DNA from: an uncultured Alphaproteobacteria bacterium
Lineage (GTDB): Bacteria > Pseudomonadota > Alphaproteobacteria > Caulobacterales > Aquidulcibacteraceae
Reading direction: 5' to 3'
Assembly (NCBI GenBank): GCA_902826245.1
Contig: CADEEA010000021.1
Location: 1-45,145 of the forward strand
DNA: 45,145 nucleotides
In this document: positions 32,564-41,047 of the stretch, piece by piece
Layout of the letters: each line of letters opens with the position of its first letter
Numbering within the stretch: position 1 is the first letter of the stretch
Translations under genes and position numbers: made by a program
Notes under the pieces: model-generated
Told to the model about the DNA's origin: nothing
The model's database searches: none
Seen by the model: only the letters and a program-made list of their open reading frames with translations

Positions 32564-33324
32564 TAAGCCGTCCCCTTTGTTCGCGGCCGCGGCCGATAGC
32601 GCTCGCCCTTCAAGCGCAACTTCAGCGCCTGCCAGCCGATCAAAGCGGCCCCTTGCAGCGATCCCAATGGCCAGCGGATCAATGACGCCAGCAGCAGCAC
32701 CGCACTCATGCGCCGGCGAGTCCCGCCAAGCGTGGCGATCATTCCGCCACCTTTGTCGTCTTCGAACCCGATCCACACCGAAATCCGGTCGGCGCGCCAA
32801 TCGAAGCGAAACCTGTACCGCCCGTGAAAACGCTGGAATGGCGACACGGCCATGATCTTCTCGGCGCCGAGCGTGTCAGCGGCTTCGATCACGCCGCCGT
32901 CGGCGCGACGGCACAAGTAAGCGCAGCGATCGCCGAAGGTGTTGTTCACCTCCGCCAGGACTGCGCGCAGAGCTCCAGCGGGGTCGGTGAAGAACCAGAA
33001 GCTCACGGGATTGAACACAAAGCCAAAGAGGCGCGGCTGCGTCAGCAGCCAGACTTCGCCGCCTGCAGGAATCTCCATGCCCAGCCGAAGCGCTTCCCCC
33101 ATGGCCCAGGCCCGCGCATCCGACTCTCCTCGTCCGTGGTCGCGGTCAAACAACGCAAACAGGGAAAACCCGTTGCGCGAAAAGAGCGGCGCCAAGGGCG
33201 CGTGCGAGAGCGACATCGGCGCCAACACAAACCCAGCGTGGTAGGCAAAGGCATTTCTGGCCCCGCTCTTGCGCGCATGCGCGATCCGACCCTCGACAAG
33301 CTCGAAGTGCGCCGCCCCGCTCAT
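32563..33324 (-). CDS. DUF1365 family protein
   Basis: A 253-residue protein with the family's features: HARKSGARNAFAYHAGFVL near the start, LLTQPRLFGFVFNPVSFWF in the middle and VNNTFGDRC, then EKIMAVSPF and the WRADRISVWIG strand. DUF1365 proteins occur almost only between a flavin amine oxidase and a CFA-type methyltransferase, and are thought to take part in the same lipid modification; the chemistry is unknown. A C-terminal region (LLLASLIRWPLGSLQGAALI) may touch the membrane. The start at 33324 overlaps the amine oxidase stop (ATGA), and the stop overlaps the next start. Confidence 0.9.
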   Translation of the reverse strand: MSGAAHFELVEGRIAHARKSGARNAFAYHAGFVLAPMSLSHAPLAPLFSRNGFSLFALFDRDHGRGESDARAWAMGEALRLGMEIPAGGEVWLLTQPRLFGFVFNPVSFWFFTDPAGALRAVLAEVNNTFGDRCAYLCRRADGGVIEAADTLGAEKIMAVSPFQRFHGRYRFRFDWRADRISVWIGFEDDKGGGMIATLGGTRRRMSAVLLLASLIRWPLGSLQGAALIGWQALKLRLKGERYRPRPRTKGTA

Positions 33325-34625
33325 GCAGCGACCGGCGCTCGCAGCAATGCGTCTGCAGCCACCTGGCCGCTCATGAGGCCGTCCTCGTGGAAGCCGTATT
33401 GCGTGTACGCGCCGCAGAAAAAGGTCGCGCGTTGTCCCTGCAGTAACGGAAGTTTCCGCTGCGCTTCCATCGCCGCGCAATCGAAGATGGGATGCGCAAA
33501 CTCCACCTCATCGAAGCACGACGCTTCCTCAATCGGCTTAAGTGGATTGAGGGTTGCAAACAACGGCGTGTTCGGCGGCAGGCCTTGCAACCGGTTCATC
33601 CAATAGGTGACGGAGGAATTGTCCCCAACGCGCCGCGCGTTCCAGCTTGACCAACAAATCCGACGTCTTGGCATGTGGCTGGCGTCGTCGTGCAAGACGA
33701 CACGCGCCTTGGAATAGCGCAAGGCGCCAAGCACGCGAATTTCCTCGTCGCTGGCGTCGGCAAGCAAGGCCAGCGCTTGATCGGAATGACACGCAAGCAC
33801 CACAGCATCGAATTGTTCCCACTCCCCGCCTTGTGGCTTCAATGCTACGCGCAGCCCACGCGTCACGCATTCAATTCGCGCGCCCGTGCGTATTGTCGCG
33901 CCGCGTCGTCGCAAGGCCGCCGCAACACGGCACACGTACTCTACACTGCCGCCATCGACCGTAAGCCAGGGCTCGGCATCGCGTAGCGAGACCAGCTTGT
34001 GATTGCGGAAAAATCGCAACAATGCGCCGGCCGGAAACTCGAGCATCTGCGCGGGCGACGCGCTCCATATCGCGCCCGCCAGCGCCTTCAGATAGTCGTC
34101 GGCGAACACGGCGCCGAGGCGATGCCTTTCAAGCCATTCCCGCAACGGCGCATCCGTATCGTTGGCTGGATCGCAGGCAAGCGCGTTGAAGCGGAGGATG
34201 TCGCGCGTCATAGCCAGGAAGGCAGGCGATACGATGTTGCGTTTCTGCGCGAATAGACTGGCAAGCGAGTCCGAGCTGTATTCTACCCGCCCATTATCGA
34301 TGCTGGCGCTGAAGCTCATGTCGCTTTGTTTGACCGGGACATTGAGCTCGTTAAACAAGGCGCAGAGCCTTGGATAAGTGGCGCGATTGAACACAATGAA
34401 GCCGGTGTCGACCGCGACACGCTCACGCCTGCCTGCGATCATTGTGCGCGCATGGCCGCCGATGCGCTTTTCCGCTTCAAACACCGTCACGTGATGGGTG
34501 TCCGCAAGGCGCAGCGCAGCGCCAAGCCCAGCGATCCCAGCGCCGATGATGGCGACGCTCCGCGGGCCGCGGACCGGGCCTGCGTTCGCAGGGTCTGCGC
34601 TCTCGGTGACAGGATCGAAGGGCAA
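33321..34625 (-). CDS. FAD-dependent amine-oxidase-type protein (NAD(P)-binding Rossmann fold)
   Basis: A 434-residue flavoprotein. The dinucleotide motif VAIIGAGIAGLGAALRLA lies at about residues 24-41, followed by FEAEKRIGGHARTM. The family phrase VDTGFIVFNRATYPRL and the C-terminal FAD contact FFCGAYTQYGFHEDGLMSG are present. This is the desaturase/oxidoreductase partner of DUF1365 and the CFA-type methyltransferase. The start is TTG at 34625, with GAGGAG eight bases upstream and no ATG that would keep the Rossmann motif. First gene of a four-gene operon in which every junction overlaps. Confidence 0.9.
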   Translation of the reverse strand: MPFDPVTESADPANAGPVRGPRSVAIIGAGIAGLGAALRLADTHHVTVFEAEKRIGGHARTMIAGRRERVAVDTGFIVFNRATYPRLCALFNELNVPVKQSDMSFSASIDNGRVEYSSDSLASLFAQKRNIVSPAFLAMTRDILRFNALACDPANDTDAPLREWLERHRLGAVFADDYLKALAGAIWSASPAQMLEFPAGALLRFFRNHKLVSLRDAEPWLTVDGGSVEYVCRVAAALRRRGATIRTGARIECVTRGLRVALKPQGGEWEQFDAVVLACHSDQALALLADASDEEIRVLGALRYSKARVVLHDDASHMPRRRICWSSWNARRVGDNSSVTYWMNRLQGLPPNTPLFATLNPLKPIEEASCFDEVEFAHPIFDCAAMEAQRKLPLLQGQRATFFCGAYTQYGFHEDGLMSGQVAADALLRAPVAA

Positions 34626-34642
34626 GCAGCGTTCTCCTCACG

Positions 34643-34683
34643 GAGATACGGCCGGCGCTCGGCGTCGGATCACTCTTGGATCA
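34643..34683 (-). promoter_or_regulatory. Possible ECF sigma (RpoE/ChrR-type) promoter elements
   Basis: On the minus strand TGATCC occurs twice as a direct repeat, at 34678-34683 and 34667-34672. The second copy is 18 bases from TATCTC (34643-34648). TGATCC is the -35 of RpoE-ChrR promoters in Rhodobacter. The start point implied would fall on the ribosome site of the TTG start, so the -10 part is doubtful. Confidence 0.35.
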
Positions 34684-34758
34684 ATGCCACCGCGAGAGGC
34701 GCTCAGGCGCTGCCGCTACAACTGGAGCGGCCCTATGCGGTCCATCCCTTCGCGGGCT

Positions 34759-35145
34759 TCAATTCACCCCTGGCGCGAGCAGGTATGCCGCGAATAGCGC
34801 AACCATGATGGAATCGAGCACGACCGCCGCGCCCGCTTGCCGCAACAAGAATTTGTGTCCGTGCGCCAACACCAAGGCAATGAACATGAGCTTGCCCGCG
34901 CCGGTGAAGATCAGCACCAGCGGGCGCCATTCGGGGTTGAACGCGGCATAGATCAACATTGCCCCGCCGCCAGCGATCAGCCCGCCCCAATTGCGCACGA
35001 CGAGCTCGGCGGCGGGCCCGGCGACCCCCTCTCCGAACATCGCCTGCATGGCATTTCGGGGCGCAAACACAGCCTGCAGCATGCTCAGCGTCAGCAGCCC
35101 GCTAACCAGCATGACCCAGTGCATGTTGTCGACTAGCAGGCTCAT
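34759..35145 (-). CDS. Small four-helix membrane protein
   Basis: A 128-residue protein with four hydrophobic segments (around residues 8-27, 48-67, 74-93 and 102-123) and short loops. The layout resembles small DUF4345/DoxX-like membrane proteins, but no defining motif is seen. GGAGAG lies eight bases before the ATG at 35145. It is divergent from the marR-type gene, and its promoter overlaps both MarR-type operators, so it should be controlled by that regulator. Confidence 0.78.
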   Translation of the reverse strand: MSLLVDNMHWVMLVSGLLTLSMLQAVFAPRNAMQAMFGEGVAGPAAELVVRNWGGLIAGGGAMLIYAAFNPEWRPLVLIFTGAGKLMFIALVLAHGHKFLLRQAGAAVVLDSIMVALFAAYLLAPGVN

Positions 35146-35161
35146 GCTGGACTCTCCACAA

Positions 35162-35199
35162 TGACAAGTGATATGTCATTTCTGACAAGCGGATTGTCA
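35162..35199. promoter_or_regulatory. Two tandem inverted-repeat operators for the MarR-type regulator
   Basis: TGACA-N7-TGTCA occurs twice, at 35162-35178 and 35183-35199, centre to centre 21 bases (two helical turns). Both copies share TGACAAG at the left. The right copy ends one base before the regulator's ATG, leaving no room for a normal ribosome site there. Confidence 0.75.
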
Positions 35200-35200
35200 A
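35171..35200 (-). promoter_or_regulatory. Leftward promoter overlapping the MarR operators
   Basis: TTGACA (35195-35200) and ACATAT (35171-35176) on the minus strand are spaced by 18 bases. The -35 lies in the right operator and the -10 in the left one, the arrangement expected for repression. RNA would start near 35164, about 20 bases before the membrane-protein ATG. Confidence 0.5.
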
Positions 35201-35644
35201 ATGAAAAAAGCGCGACCAGTGACGCCCGAAGCCCTGCTTGACCTCTCCGTGGCGGTCATCGAGCTTTATTTCCGGCTCGAAGCCGCCACCCAGGCAATTG
35301 CCGGCTTCGCCCAAGCGGGTGGAGAATGGGGGATCATGCGCAGCTTGATCCTCGACGGAGACCAGACTGTGCCGGAAATGGCGCGCGCTCGCCCGGTCTC
35401 GCGCCAACACTGCCAAACCATTGTGAACCGGCTGCTAGAACAAGGATTTGTCGAACTCGTCGAGAATCCACGTCACCGCAAGAGCCACCTGATCTCCATC
35501 ACCAAGAAAGGCCGCGTCCGCTACCAGCAGATGACCGACCAATTCCTCTCCGCCGAGACCCAGTTCATACCGCATTTCACGCAAGCGGAAGTCGCGCAAT
35601 CCGTCGACGTATTGCGACGTGCGCGCGCGCTGCTGGCAGTGTAG
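35201..35644 (+). CDS. MarR-family transcriptional regulator
   Basis: A 147-residue regulator. The N-terminal dimerisation helices are followed by a winged helix (QTVPEMARARPVSRQHCQTIVNRLLEQGFVELVENPRHRKSHLISI, here abbreviated as about residues 54-100), with recognition helix VSRQHCQTIVNRL and wing NPRHRKSH. A C-terminal helix pair closes the dimer interface. MarR proteins usually repress and release DNA when they meet a small aromatic or hydrophobic ligand. It is 23 bases upstream of a cytochrome P450 and divergent from a membrane protein, so it likely controls both. The cysteine in the recognition helix could sense oxidation. Confidence 0.9.
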   Translation: MKKARPVTPEALLDLSVAVIELYFRLEAATQAIAGFAQAGGEWGIMRSLILDGDQTVPEMARARPVSRQHCQTIVNRLLEQGFVELVENPRHRKSHLISITKKGRVRYQQMTDQFLSAETQFIPHFTQAEVAQSVDVLRRARALLAV

Positions 35645-35667
35645 AAACACCTGAAGGAGACCTCCCC

Positions 35668-36870
35668 ATGAATGCTCGCCCGCTCTCAGAAGCTCCCGCC
35701 ATCGCATTCGACGCCGAGGGGACCGATCCCCATGCCTATTTGAAGTCGTTCCGCGAGCAGGCGCCGCTAGCGCGCACGCCGCTGGGCATCGTGCTCGCTC
35801 TGCGCCACCGCCATCTCGACCTGGTCACCAGCGACGCCACCCGGCAGATGGAGACCGAAACCAAAGTGATGCAGGGCATCACCGACGGCCCGATCTGGGA
35901 CCTCACCACCACCGGCATGCTGTTCGCCAACGGCGAGGTGCACCGCCGCCGCCGTGCGCCGGTGTCGCGCACGTTCGCGTTCAAGCTGATGGATGCTATG
36001 CGCCCGAAAGCGGCGGCGCTTGCAGGGGAATTGGTGAGCGAACGGCTGGGCAAAGGCCCCATCGATTTCGTCAACGAGATTGCCGCGCAAATCCCGGCGC
36101 GCATTATCGCCGACATTTTGGGGATCCCGCGCAGCGATCTACCGGTGTTCATGCAATGGATCGCCGACACCGCCGAATCGATCGGCTTCCTCGATACCGG
36201 GCGGCGCCCACAAATCGAGAAGAGTCTGGTCGAGTTCAACGCTTATGTGGAGAGCCTGTTTGAAGAACGTCGCGCCAGACCGCGCGAGGATTTCATCACC
36301 GATTATCTGCGCACCACGACCGAGGACGGCGAACTGAGCGAAGCGGAAGTCCGCACCCAAGTGCTTGGGCTCATCCTCGCCGGCTCCGACACCACGCGCG
36401 GGTCGCTGTGCATGATCCTGGCGCAGCTGCTACGCCACCCCGAGCAATGGAGCGCATTCTGCGCCGACCCAGACGGGTTGAAGAAGGGCGTGGTCGATGA
36501 AGGCTTGCGCTTCGATCCGATCGTTTCAGGCGTGCCGCGCGTTGCCGTGCGCGATCTGGAGATCGACGGCTACTTGGTGCCGGCGGGCACGCCAATCGCA
36601 GTGTCGCTGCTCTCGGCGCTGCGCGACCCGGAAGTTTACGCCGACCCTGACCGCTTCGACATCCGCCGCACTGATCATCCCCGCTGGCATCCCGTGTTTG
36701 GCGGCGGCGCGCACCGCTGCGTCGGCGAAGCGCTCGCGCGCGCGGAGATGGAGGAAACGCTGGCGACAATCGCGCGGCTGGCGCCGAACACGGAGCTCGT
36801 TGGGGATTTTCCGAAGCTCGCGCCGGGTGCGATCCGCCAGGTTGGCGCGATGCGGGTTGCGTTTGAGTAG
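35668..36870 (+). CDS. Cytochrome P450
   Basis: A 400-residue soluble bacterial P450. The I-helix oxygen motif LAGSDTTRG lies near residue 240. The ExxR pair is in VDEGLRFDP. The haem loop FGGGAHRCVGEAL has the ligand Cys351, and HRRRRAPVSRTF is the C-helix haem-propionate region. It hydroxylates an unknown substrate with electrons from a ferredoxin or flavodoxin system not seen here. Similar enzymes act on terpenes, steroids or fatty acids. GAAGGAGA precedes the ATG at 35668. It follows the MarR gene in one operon. Confidence 0.93.
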   Translation: MNARPLSEAPAIAFDAEGTDPHAYLKSFREQAPLARTPLGIVLALRHRHLDLVTSDATRQMETETKVMQGITDGPIWDLTTTGMLFANGEVHRRRRAPVSRTFAFKLMDAMRPKAAALAGELVSERLGKGPIDFVNEIAAQIPARIIADILGIPRSDLPVFMQWIADTAESIGFLDTGRRPQIEKSLVEFNAYVESLFEERRARPREDFITDYLRTTTEDGELSEAEVRTQVLGLILAGSDTTRGSLCMILAQLLRHPEQWSAFCADPDGLKKGVVDEGLRFDPIVSGVPRVAVRDLEIDGYLVPAGTPIAVSLLSALRDPEVYADPDRFDIRRTDHPRWHPVFGGGAHRCVGEALARAEMEETLATIARLAPNTELVGDFPKLAPGAIRQVGAMRVAFE

Positions 36871-36888
36871 GGTGGCCTCCAAACGAAA

Positions 36889-36918
36889 ACGGCCGGCGCT
36901 TCGTAGTACGCCGGCCGT
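36889..36918 (-). terminator. Rho-independent terminator of the HU gene
   Basis: A perfect 10-bp stem ACGGCCGGCG/CGCCGGCCGT with a 10-base loop is followed on the minus strand by TTTTCGTTT. It lies 30 bases past the HU stop. On the plus strand the following bases are a poor T-run, though it may also stop P450 transcripts. Confidence 0.8.
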
Positions 36919-36948
36919 CTCGGTTAGTGTTGCAGTCTTAGGCGAAGC

Positions 36949-37353
36949 TTAGCGGCCGCCCATCACTTGCGCCTTCATCACCGCCGATTGACGGAAGGCG
37001 AGCTTCTTGGAGGCCTTGATCTTCACCGGCTCGCCGGTTTGCGGATTGCGGCCCATGCGCGCCTTGCGGGCACGGATCATGACCATGCCGATGTCGCCGA
37101 TCTTCACCTTCGCGCCCTTGAGCACGTAAGCCTTCACCACATCGATATAACCTTCGACCATGCCCTTGGCTTCGGACTTCTTGAGCCCGAGATGATCGGC
37201 AACGCTTTGCAACAACGCGCTGGCGGTGACGGTTTTACCAGCGGTCGCGGCGACCTTTACGGGCTTCGGCGCCGGAGCGGCGGCCTTCTTGGCCGGCGCC
37301 TTCTTGCGGGCCGGGGCCTTTTTCACCGCTTTTTTCGCTACTTTACGAGCCAT
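36949..37353 (-). CDS. HU-family nucleoid protein with lysine/alanine/proline-rich N-terminal tail
   Basis: A 134-residue protein. The first 35 residues or so are a histone-H1-like tail of repeated KKA, KKAPA and AKK units. A HU/IHF fold follows: TASALLQSVADHLGLKKSEAK, then the beta arm with MIRARKARMGRNPQTGEP and IKASKKLAFRQSAVM. The RNPQTG beta-arm tip holds the proline that bends DNA. HU proteins with such tails are known from alphaproteobacteria and actinobacteria; the tail should add non-specific DNA binding. The tail is N-terminal here. A terminator follows, and a 327-base gap lies upstream. Confidence 0.93.
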   Translation of the reverse strand: MARKVAKKAVKKAPARKKAPAKKAAAPAPKPVKVAATAGKTVTASALLQSVADHLGLKKSEAKGMVEGYIDVVKAYVLKGAKVKIGDIGMVMIRARKARMGRNPQTGEPVKIKASKKLAFRQSAVMKAQVMGGR

Positions 37354-37680
37354 TTCTCTTTTCCCTGTTCAAAAAGTTGTTGTGAATTAATCTCACCGAA
37401 CCGCCGGTAACGCACGGGCGTTTTCGGCCCCGCTCTCACCAGCAACAGTGCAAGTGATGCCATTCAATACTTGATGGAGCGTGACCGTCTTTCTCCAAAT
37501 TGCGCAGAAATTCCGCGATTTCGCGGTGGATTCGCGCATCTTACTGGTCTCCCTTGCACGATGCCACGCGAGTCGCAACGTCGGAAGCCCCATTTTTAGC
37601 GGTTTTTCTGAGGAAAGCGCCGAGCTCGTCGCGGAGTGTGGCGTGAAAACACGCATTTTTCATGGCTATTTGTGCGAGCG
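37354..37680. other. 327-base gap between HU and SDR genes
   Basis: This gap is lower in GC than its neighbours and should hold the HU promoter. It contains two GANTC sites (near 37529 and 37569) and several T-runs (near 37592 and 37603), but no hairpin with a T-run that I would call a terminator. One short minus-strand frame within it has no ribosome site and no protein-like pattern. I see no RNA gene. Confidence 0.5.
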
Positions 37681-38463
37681 TCAGCGCAGCCCCATTCGAA
37701 TTGCGCCATCGAGACGCACGTCTTCGCCATTGAAATAAGGGTTTTTAAGCATTTCGAGCGCAAGCGAAGCGTATTCCTCGGGCCGCCCCAAACGCTTCGG
37801 GAACGGAACGCTCGCGGCCAAGCCCTCGCGCACCTTCTCCGACGCCGCCAGCATCAGCGGCGTTTCAAAGGTGCCCGGCAGGATCGTGTTGATGCGAATG
37901 CCCTCATTGCAAAGGTCCCGCGCAATCGGCAGCGTCATGCCGACGACGCCACCTTTCGACGCCGAATACGCCGCTTGACCGACCTGCCCGTCCTCAGCCG
38001 CCACCGATGCCGTCATCACAATGGCGCCGCGCTCCCCTTCAGCCAGCGGCGCCAAACTCAGCATGCCGGCTGCCGATTTCGCGACGCAGCGAAACGTGCC
38101 GACCAGATTGATCTGGATAGTCAGATTGAAGATATCGAGCGGGAAGTGCTTGATCGCCCCGGTTTCCTTGGAGCGGCTGGCCGTTTTCATCGCGCTGCCG
38201 ATGCCCGCGCAATTGACCAAGATACGTTCCTGGCCATTGGCGGCGCGCGCCGCGGCAAAACCGGAATCGACGCTCTCCTCGCTGGTGACATCGACTTTGC
38301 AATAGGTCGCGCCAAGCTCGACCGCGGTGGCCTTGCCGCGCTCTTCGTCGCGATCGAAGATCGCCACCTTGACGCCCTCGGCGCGCAATTTCTCCACCGT
38401 GGCTTTTCCAAGCCCCGAAGCGCCGCCCGTGACCACCGCTGCAATGTCCGCTGAAAGCCGCAT
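37681..38463 (-). CDS. Short-chain dehydrogenase/reductase, 3-hydroxyacyl-CoA dehydrogenase type
   Basis: A 260-residue SDR. It has the cofactor loop VTGGASGLGKAT, an acidic residue after the second strand (FDRDEERG) favouring NAD, the NCAGIG motif, a catalytic Ser in MTASVAAEDGQ and YSASKGG (Tyr and Lys). NTILPGTFETPLM follows. The overall pattern matches the type II 3-hydroxyacyl-CoA dehydrogenase (HSD17B10-like) group, acting in fatty-acid or branched-chain breakdown. No beta-oxidation gene is adjacent. Start ATG at 38463. Confidence 0.9.
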   Translation of the reverse strand: MRLSADIAAVVTGGASGLGKATVEKLRAEGVKVAIFDRDEERGKATAVELGATYCKVDVTSEESVDSGFAAARAANGQERILVNCAGIGSAMKTASRSKETGAIKHFPLDIFNLTIQINLVGTFRCVAKSAAGMLSLAPLAEGERGAIVMTASVAAEDGQVGQAAYSASKGGVVGMTLPIARDLCNEGIRINTILPGTFETPLMLAASEKVREGLAASVPFPKRLGRPEEYASLALEMLKNPYFNGEDVRLDGAIRMGLR

Positions 38464-38565
38464 CTCATTCTCCTTGCTGCGCGCTGTCTTAGCGCGCGAA
38501 AACCTAGACGCAACGGCTTGGCGAACACGGCGGTAATACGTATGGCTTGAGCGCGGGAGGAAAAC

Positions 38566-39240
38566 GTGGAGTTCAGCACCATCACTTGGGCGCTTTGCGG
38601 CTTTGGCGCACTCGCCGCTGCGGCCTACGGCCTCATGTTCCTTGGGCGCCCCCCTAGCCTTCTCTCGGCGGCGGTGAAGACCGCGTTCATGGCTGCATTC
38701 GCCGCCGCGTTCGCGCTCGCCGGCGCCGAGCCCCTCCTTATTCTCGCACTCGCGGCCGCCGCCGCTGGCGACTGGTTTCTGGCCTTCGACAAAAAGCAGC
38801 TCGTGCCGTTAGGCATCCTCTCGTTCCTGATCGCACAGCTTGCGTACTTATTCGTGTTTCTGGCGCTGGCGATGCTCGCGCTGGACGCCACACCGCTTTG
38901 GCCTAGGTACGCCGCTATGGCGCTCATTTGCGCGACAACGCTAGGCTTCCTCGTGTGGATGGCGCCGAAATTGGGATGGATGGCGCTGGGCGTTGTTCCC
39001 TACTCGATCGCAATCACGGCGATGGCGTGCATGGCGTTCTGGCTGCCTTGGGCTGGTTGGCCGGCAATGCTGGGCGCCGTGAGCTTTCTGGTCAGTGATT
39101 TCGTGCTCGCGGTTGAACTCTTCCGTCTGCCAGCGGACGCGCCCGTGCGGCGCATCACAGCGCCTGTAGTATGGTGGAGCTACGCCGCAGCGCAGATGCT
39201 GATCGTGGCAGGCGTGGTGCTAGCCTACGCGGCAGTTTAG
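38566..39240 (+). CDS. YhhN/TMEM86-family lysoplasmalogenase-like membrane protein
   Basis: A 224-residue protein with about eight hydrophobic segments. The family signatures [13 protein letters not shown] and [15 protein letters not shown] carry paired acidic residues that face each other in the membrane. YhhN/TMEM86 proteins hydrolyse lysoplasmalogen vinyl-ether bonds; a bacterial member may act on other ether lipids. The start is GTG at 38566 with GGGAGGA five bases upstream. The stop overlaps the convergent hutU gene by 4 bases. Confidence 0.88.
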   Translation: MEFSTITWALCGFGALAAAAYGLMFLGRPPSLLSAAVKTAFMAAFAAAFALAGAEPLLILALAAAAAGDWFLAFDKKQLVPLGILSFLIAQLAYLFVFLALAMLALDATPLWPRYAAMALICATTLGFLVWMAPKLGWMALGVVPYSIAITAMACMAFWLPWAGWPAMLGAVSFLVSDFVLAVELFRLPADAPVRRITAPVVWWSYAAAQMLIVAGVVLAYAAV

Positions 39241-40901
39241 GCGAGCGACGGCAAATCCAGCCCCAGCTCGCGCGCGCACGCAACCGCTTCCTCATACCCC
39301 GCATCGGCATGGCGCATGACGCCCGTACCTGGATCGTTCCACAGCACCCGGGCGATGCGTTTGCTCGCCGCTTCGCTGCCGTCGGCCACGATCACCACGC
39401 CCGAGTGTTGCGAATAACCCATGCCGACCCCGCCGCCATGATGCAGCGACACCCAGGTGGCGCCGGAGGCAGTATTGAGCAGCGCATTCAGCAGCGGCCA
39501 ATCGCTCACCGCATCCGAGCCATCGCGCATCGCCTCGGTTTCGCGGTTAGGAGAAGCTACGGAGCCGGAATCCAAATGATCGCGGCCGATCACGATTGGC
39601 CCGATTTCGCCTTTCGCCACCATTTCGTTGAACGCGAGCCCCAAACGATGGCGTTGACCCAGACCCACCCAACAGATGCGCGCCGGTAGACCCTGAAACG
39701 CGATGCGCTCGCGCGCCATATCGAGCCAGCGATGCAGGTGTGCGTCATCTGGGATAAGTTCTTTCACCTTGGCGTCAGTGCGGGCGATGTCCTCCGGATT
39801 GCCGTGCAAGGACGCCCAGCGGAACGGGCCGATGCCACGGCAGAACAACGGCCGCACGTAAGCAGGCACGAAGCCGGGATAGGCAAACGCGTCCTCAACA
39901 CCAGCATCCTTCGCCACCTGACGAATGTTGTTGCCATAATCCACCACCGGCACGCCCAGCTTGTGATAGTCGATCATCGCCTGCACATGCACGGCAATGG
40001 AAGCGCGTGCAGCTTCGCGCACAGCTTCAGGATTCTGCGCACGCGTTGCGACCCAGCGCTCCACGCTCCAACCGGCCGGCAGATAGCCGTTCACGAGATC
40101 GTGCGCCGAAGTTTGATCGGTCACAGCGTCGGGCCGTATGCCGCGCTTGACCATTTCCGGCAACAATTCCGCCGCGTTGCCAAGTAGGCCGACGGAAATC
40201 GCCTGCTTGTTCGCGCACGCTTCCGCTACCAGCGCCAACGCCTGATCCAGGGTCTCGGCGCGCTTGTCGAGATAGCGAGTCTGCAAGCGCTTATCGATAC
40301 GGTCGCTCTGGCACTCGATGGCGAGGCAACACGCGCCCGCCATCACCGCCGCTAGCGGCTGCGCGCCGCCCATGCCGCCCAGACCGGCCGTGAGTATCCA
40401 CTTGCCGGACCAATCACCGCCATAATGTTTGCGACCCATTTCGGCAAACGTTTCGTACGTGCCCTGGACGATTCCCTGCGTGCCGATATAGATCCATGAG
40501 CCGGCCGTCATCTGGCCGTACATCATCAGGCCTTTGCGATCGAGTTCGTCGAAATGCTCCCAGGTCGCCCAGCGCGGCACTAAATTGGAGTTTGCAAGCA
40601 ACACGCGCGGCGCATCGGCATGGGTCTTGAACACGCCGACGGGTTTGCCGGATTGGATCAGCAGCGTTTCATCGTCCTCAAGCCGGCGCAGCGTCTCGAC
40701 GATCTTGTCGTATGCTGCCCAATCACGCGCCGCCCGGCCAATGCCGCCATAGACAACCAGTTCTTCCGGGTGCTCAGCGACCTCTGGGTCAAGATTGTTC
40801 ATCAGCATGCGCAGCGCCGCTTCGGTGAGCCAGGATTTGCAGCTGATCTCCGATCCACGCGGCGCGCGAATGAGGCGGGAAGCATCCAGACGGGAATTCA
40901 T
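39237..40901 (-). CDS. hutU: Urocanate hydratase (urocanase)
   Basis: A 554-residue urocanase, the second step of histidine breakdown, adding water to urocanate to give imidazolone propionate with tightly bound NAD. Clear family blocks: [57 protein letters not shown] (abbreviated), [14 protein letters not shown] and [16 protein letters not shown]. The length is the standard one. The ATG at 40901 has GGAG seven bases upstream. It lies after hutI on the same strand with a 146-base gap filled by a palindromic repeat. It is convergent with the YhhN gene. Confidence 0.98.
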   Translation of the reverse strand: MNSRLDASRLIRAPRGSEISCKSWLTEAALRMLMNNLDPEVAEHPEELVVYGGIGRAARDWAAYDKIVETLRRLEDDETLLIQSGKPVGVFKTHADAPRVLLANSNLVPRWATWEHFDELDRKGLMMYGQMTAGSWIYIGTQGIVQGTYETFAEMGRKHYGGDWSGKWILTAGLGGMGGAQPLAAVMAGACCLAIECQSDRIDKRLQTRYLDKRAETLDQALALVAEACANKQAISVGLLGNAAELLPEMVKRGIRPDAVTDQTSAHDLVNGYLPAGWSVERWVATRAQNPEAVREAARASIAVHVQAMIDYHKLGVPVVDYGNNIRQVAKDAGVEDAFAYPGFVPAYVRPLFCRGIGPFRWASLHGNPEDIARTDAKVKELIPDDAHLHRWLDMARERIAFQGLPARICWVGLGQRHRLGLAFNEMVAKGEIGPIVIGRDHLDSGSVASPNRETEAMRDGSDAVSDWPLLNALLNTASGATWVSLHHGGGVGMGYSQHSGVVIVADGSEAASKRIARVLWNDPGTGVMRHADAGYEEAVACARELGLDLPSLA

Positions 40902-40932
40902 GGAAGGCTCCGAAACAGCGTTTCAAATTGTT

Positions 40933-41036
40933 CGTCATTCCGGGGCATCGCGCAGCGATGAACCCGGAACCCAGGGGCAACCGACGCGACGTTGGCCCCT
41001 AGGTTCCGGATCGCGCTTCGCGCGTCCGGAATGACG
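40933..41036. repeat. Palindromic intergenic repeat between hutI and hutU
   Basis: CGTCATTCCGG (40933-40943) is the complement of CCGGAATGACG (41026-41036). Inner arms GGAACCCAGGGGC and GCCCCTAGGTTCC pair in 12 of 13 positions, so nearly the whole 104 bases can form one long hairpin. It lies inside the hut operon and would be transcribed. Confidence 0.88.
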
Positions 41037-41047
41037 GATATCTATTT

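Noticed and set aside
37393..37656. 87-codon frame in the gap upstream of the HU gene
   Set aside because: No ribosome site, no protein-like hydrophobic or secondary-structure pattern, and it covers the likely HU promoter.
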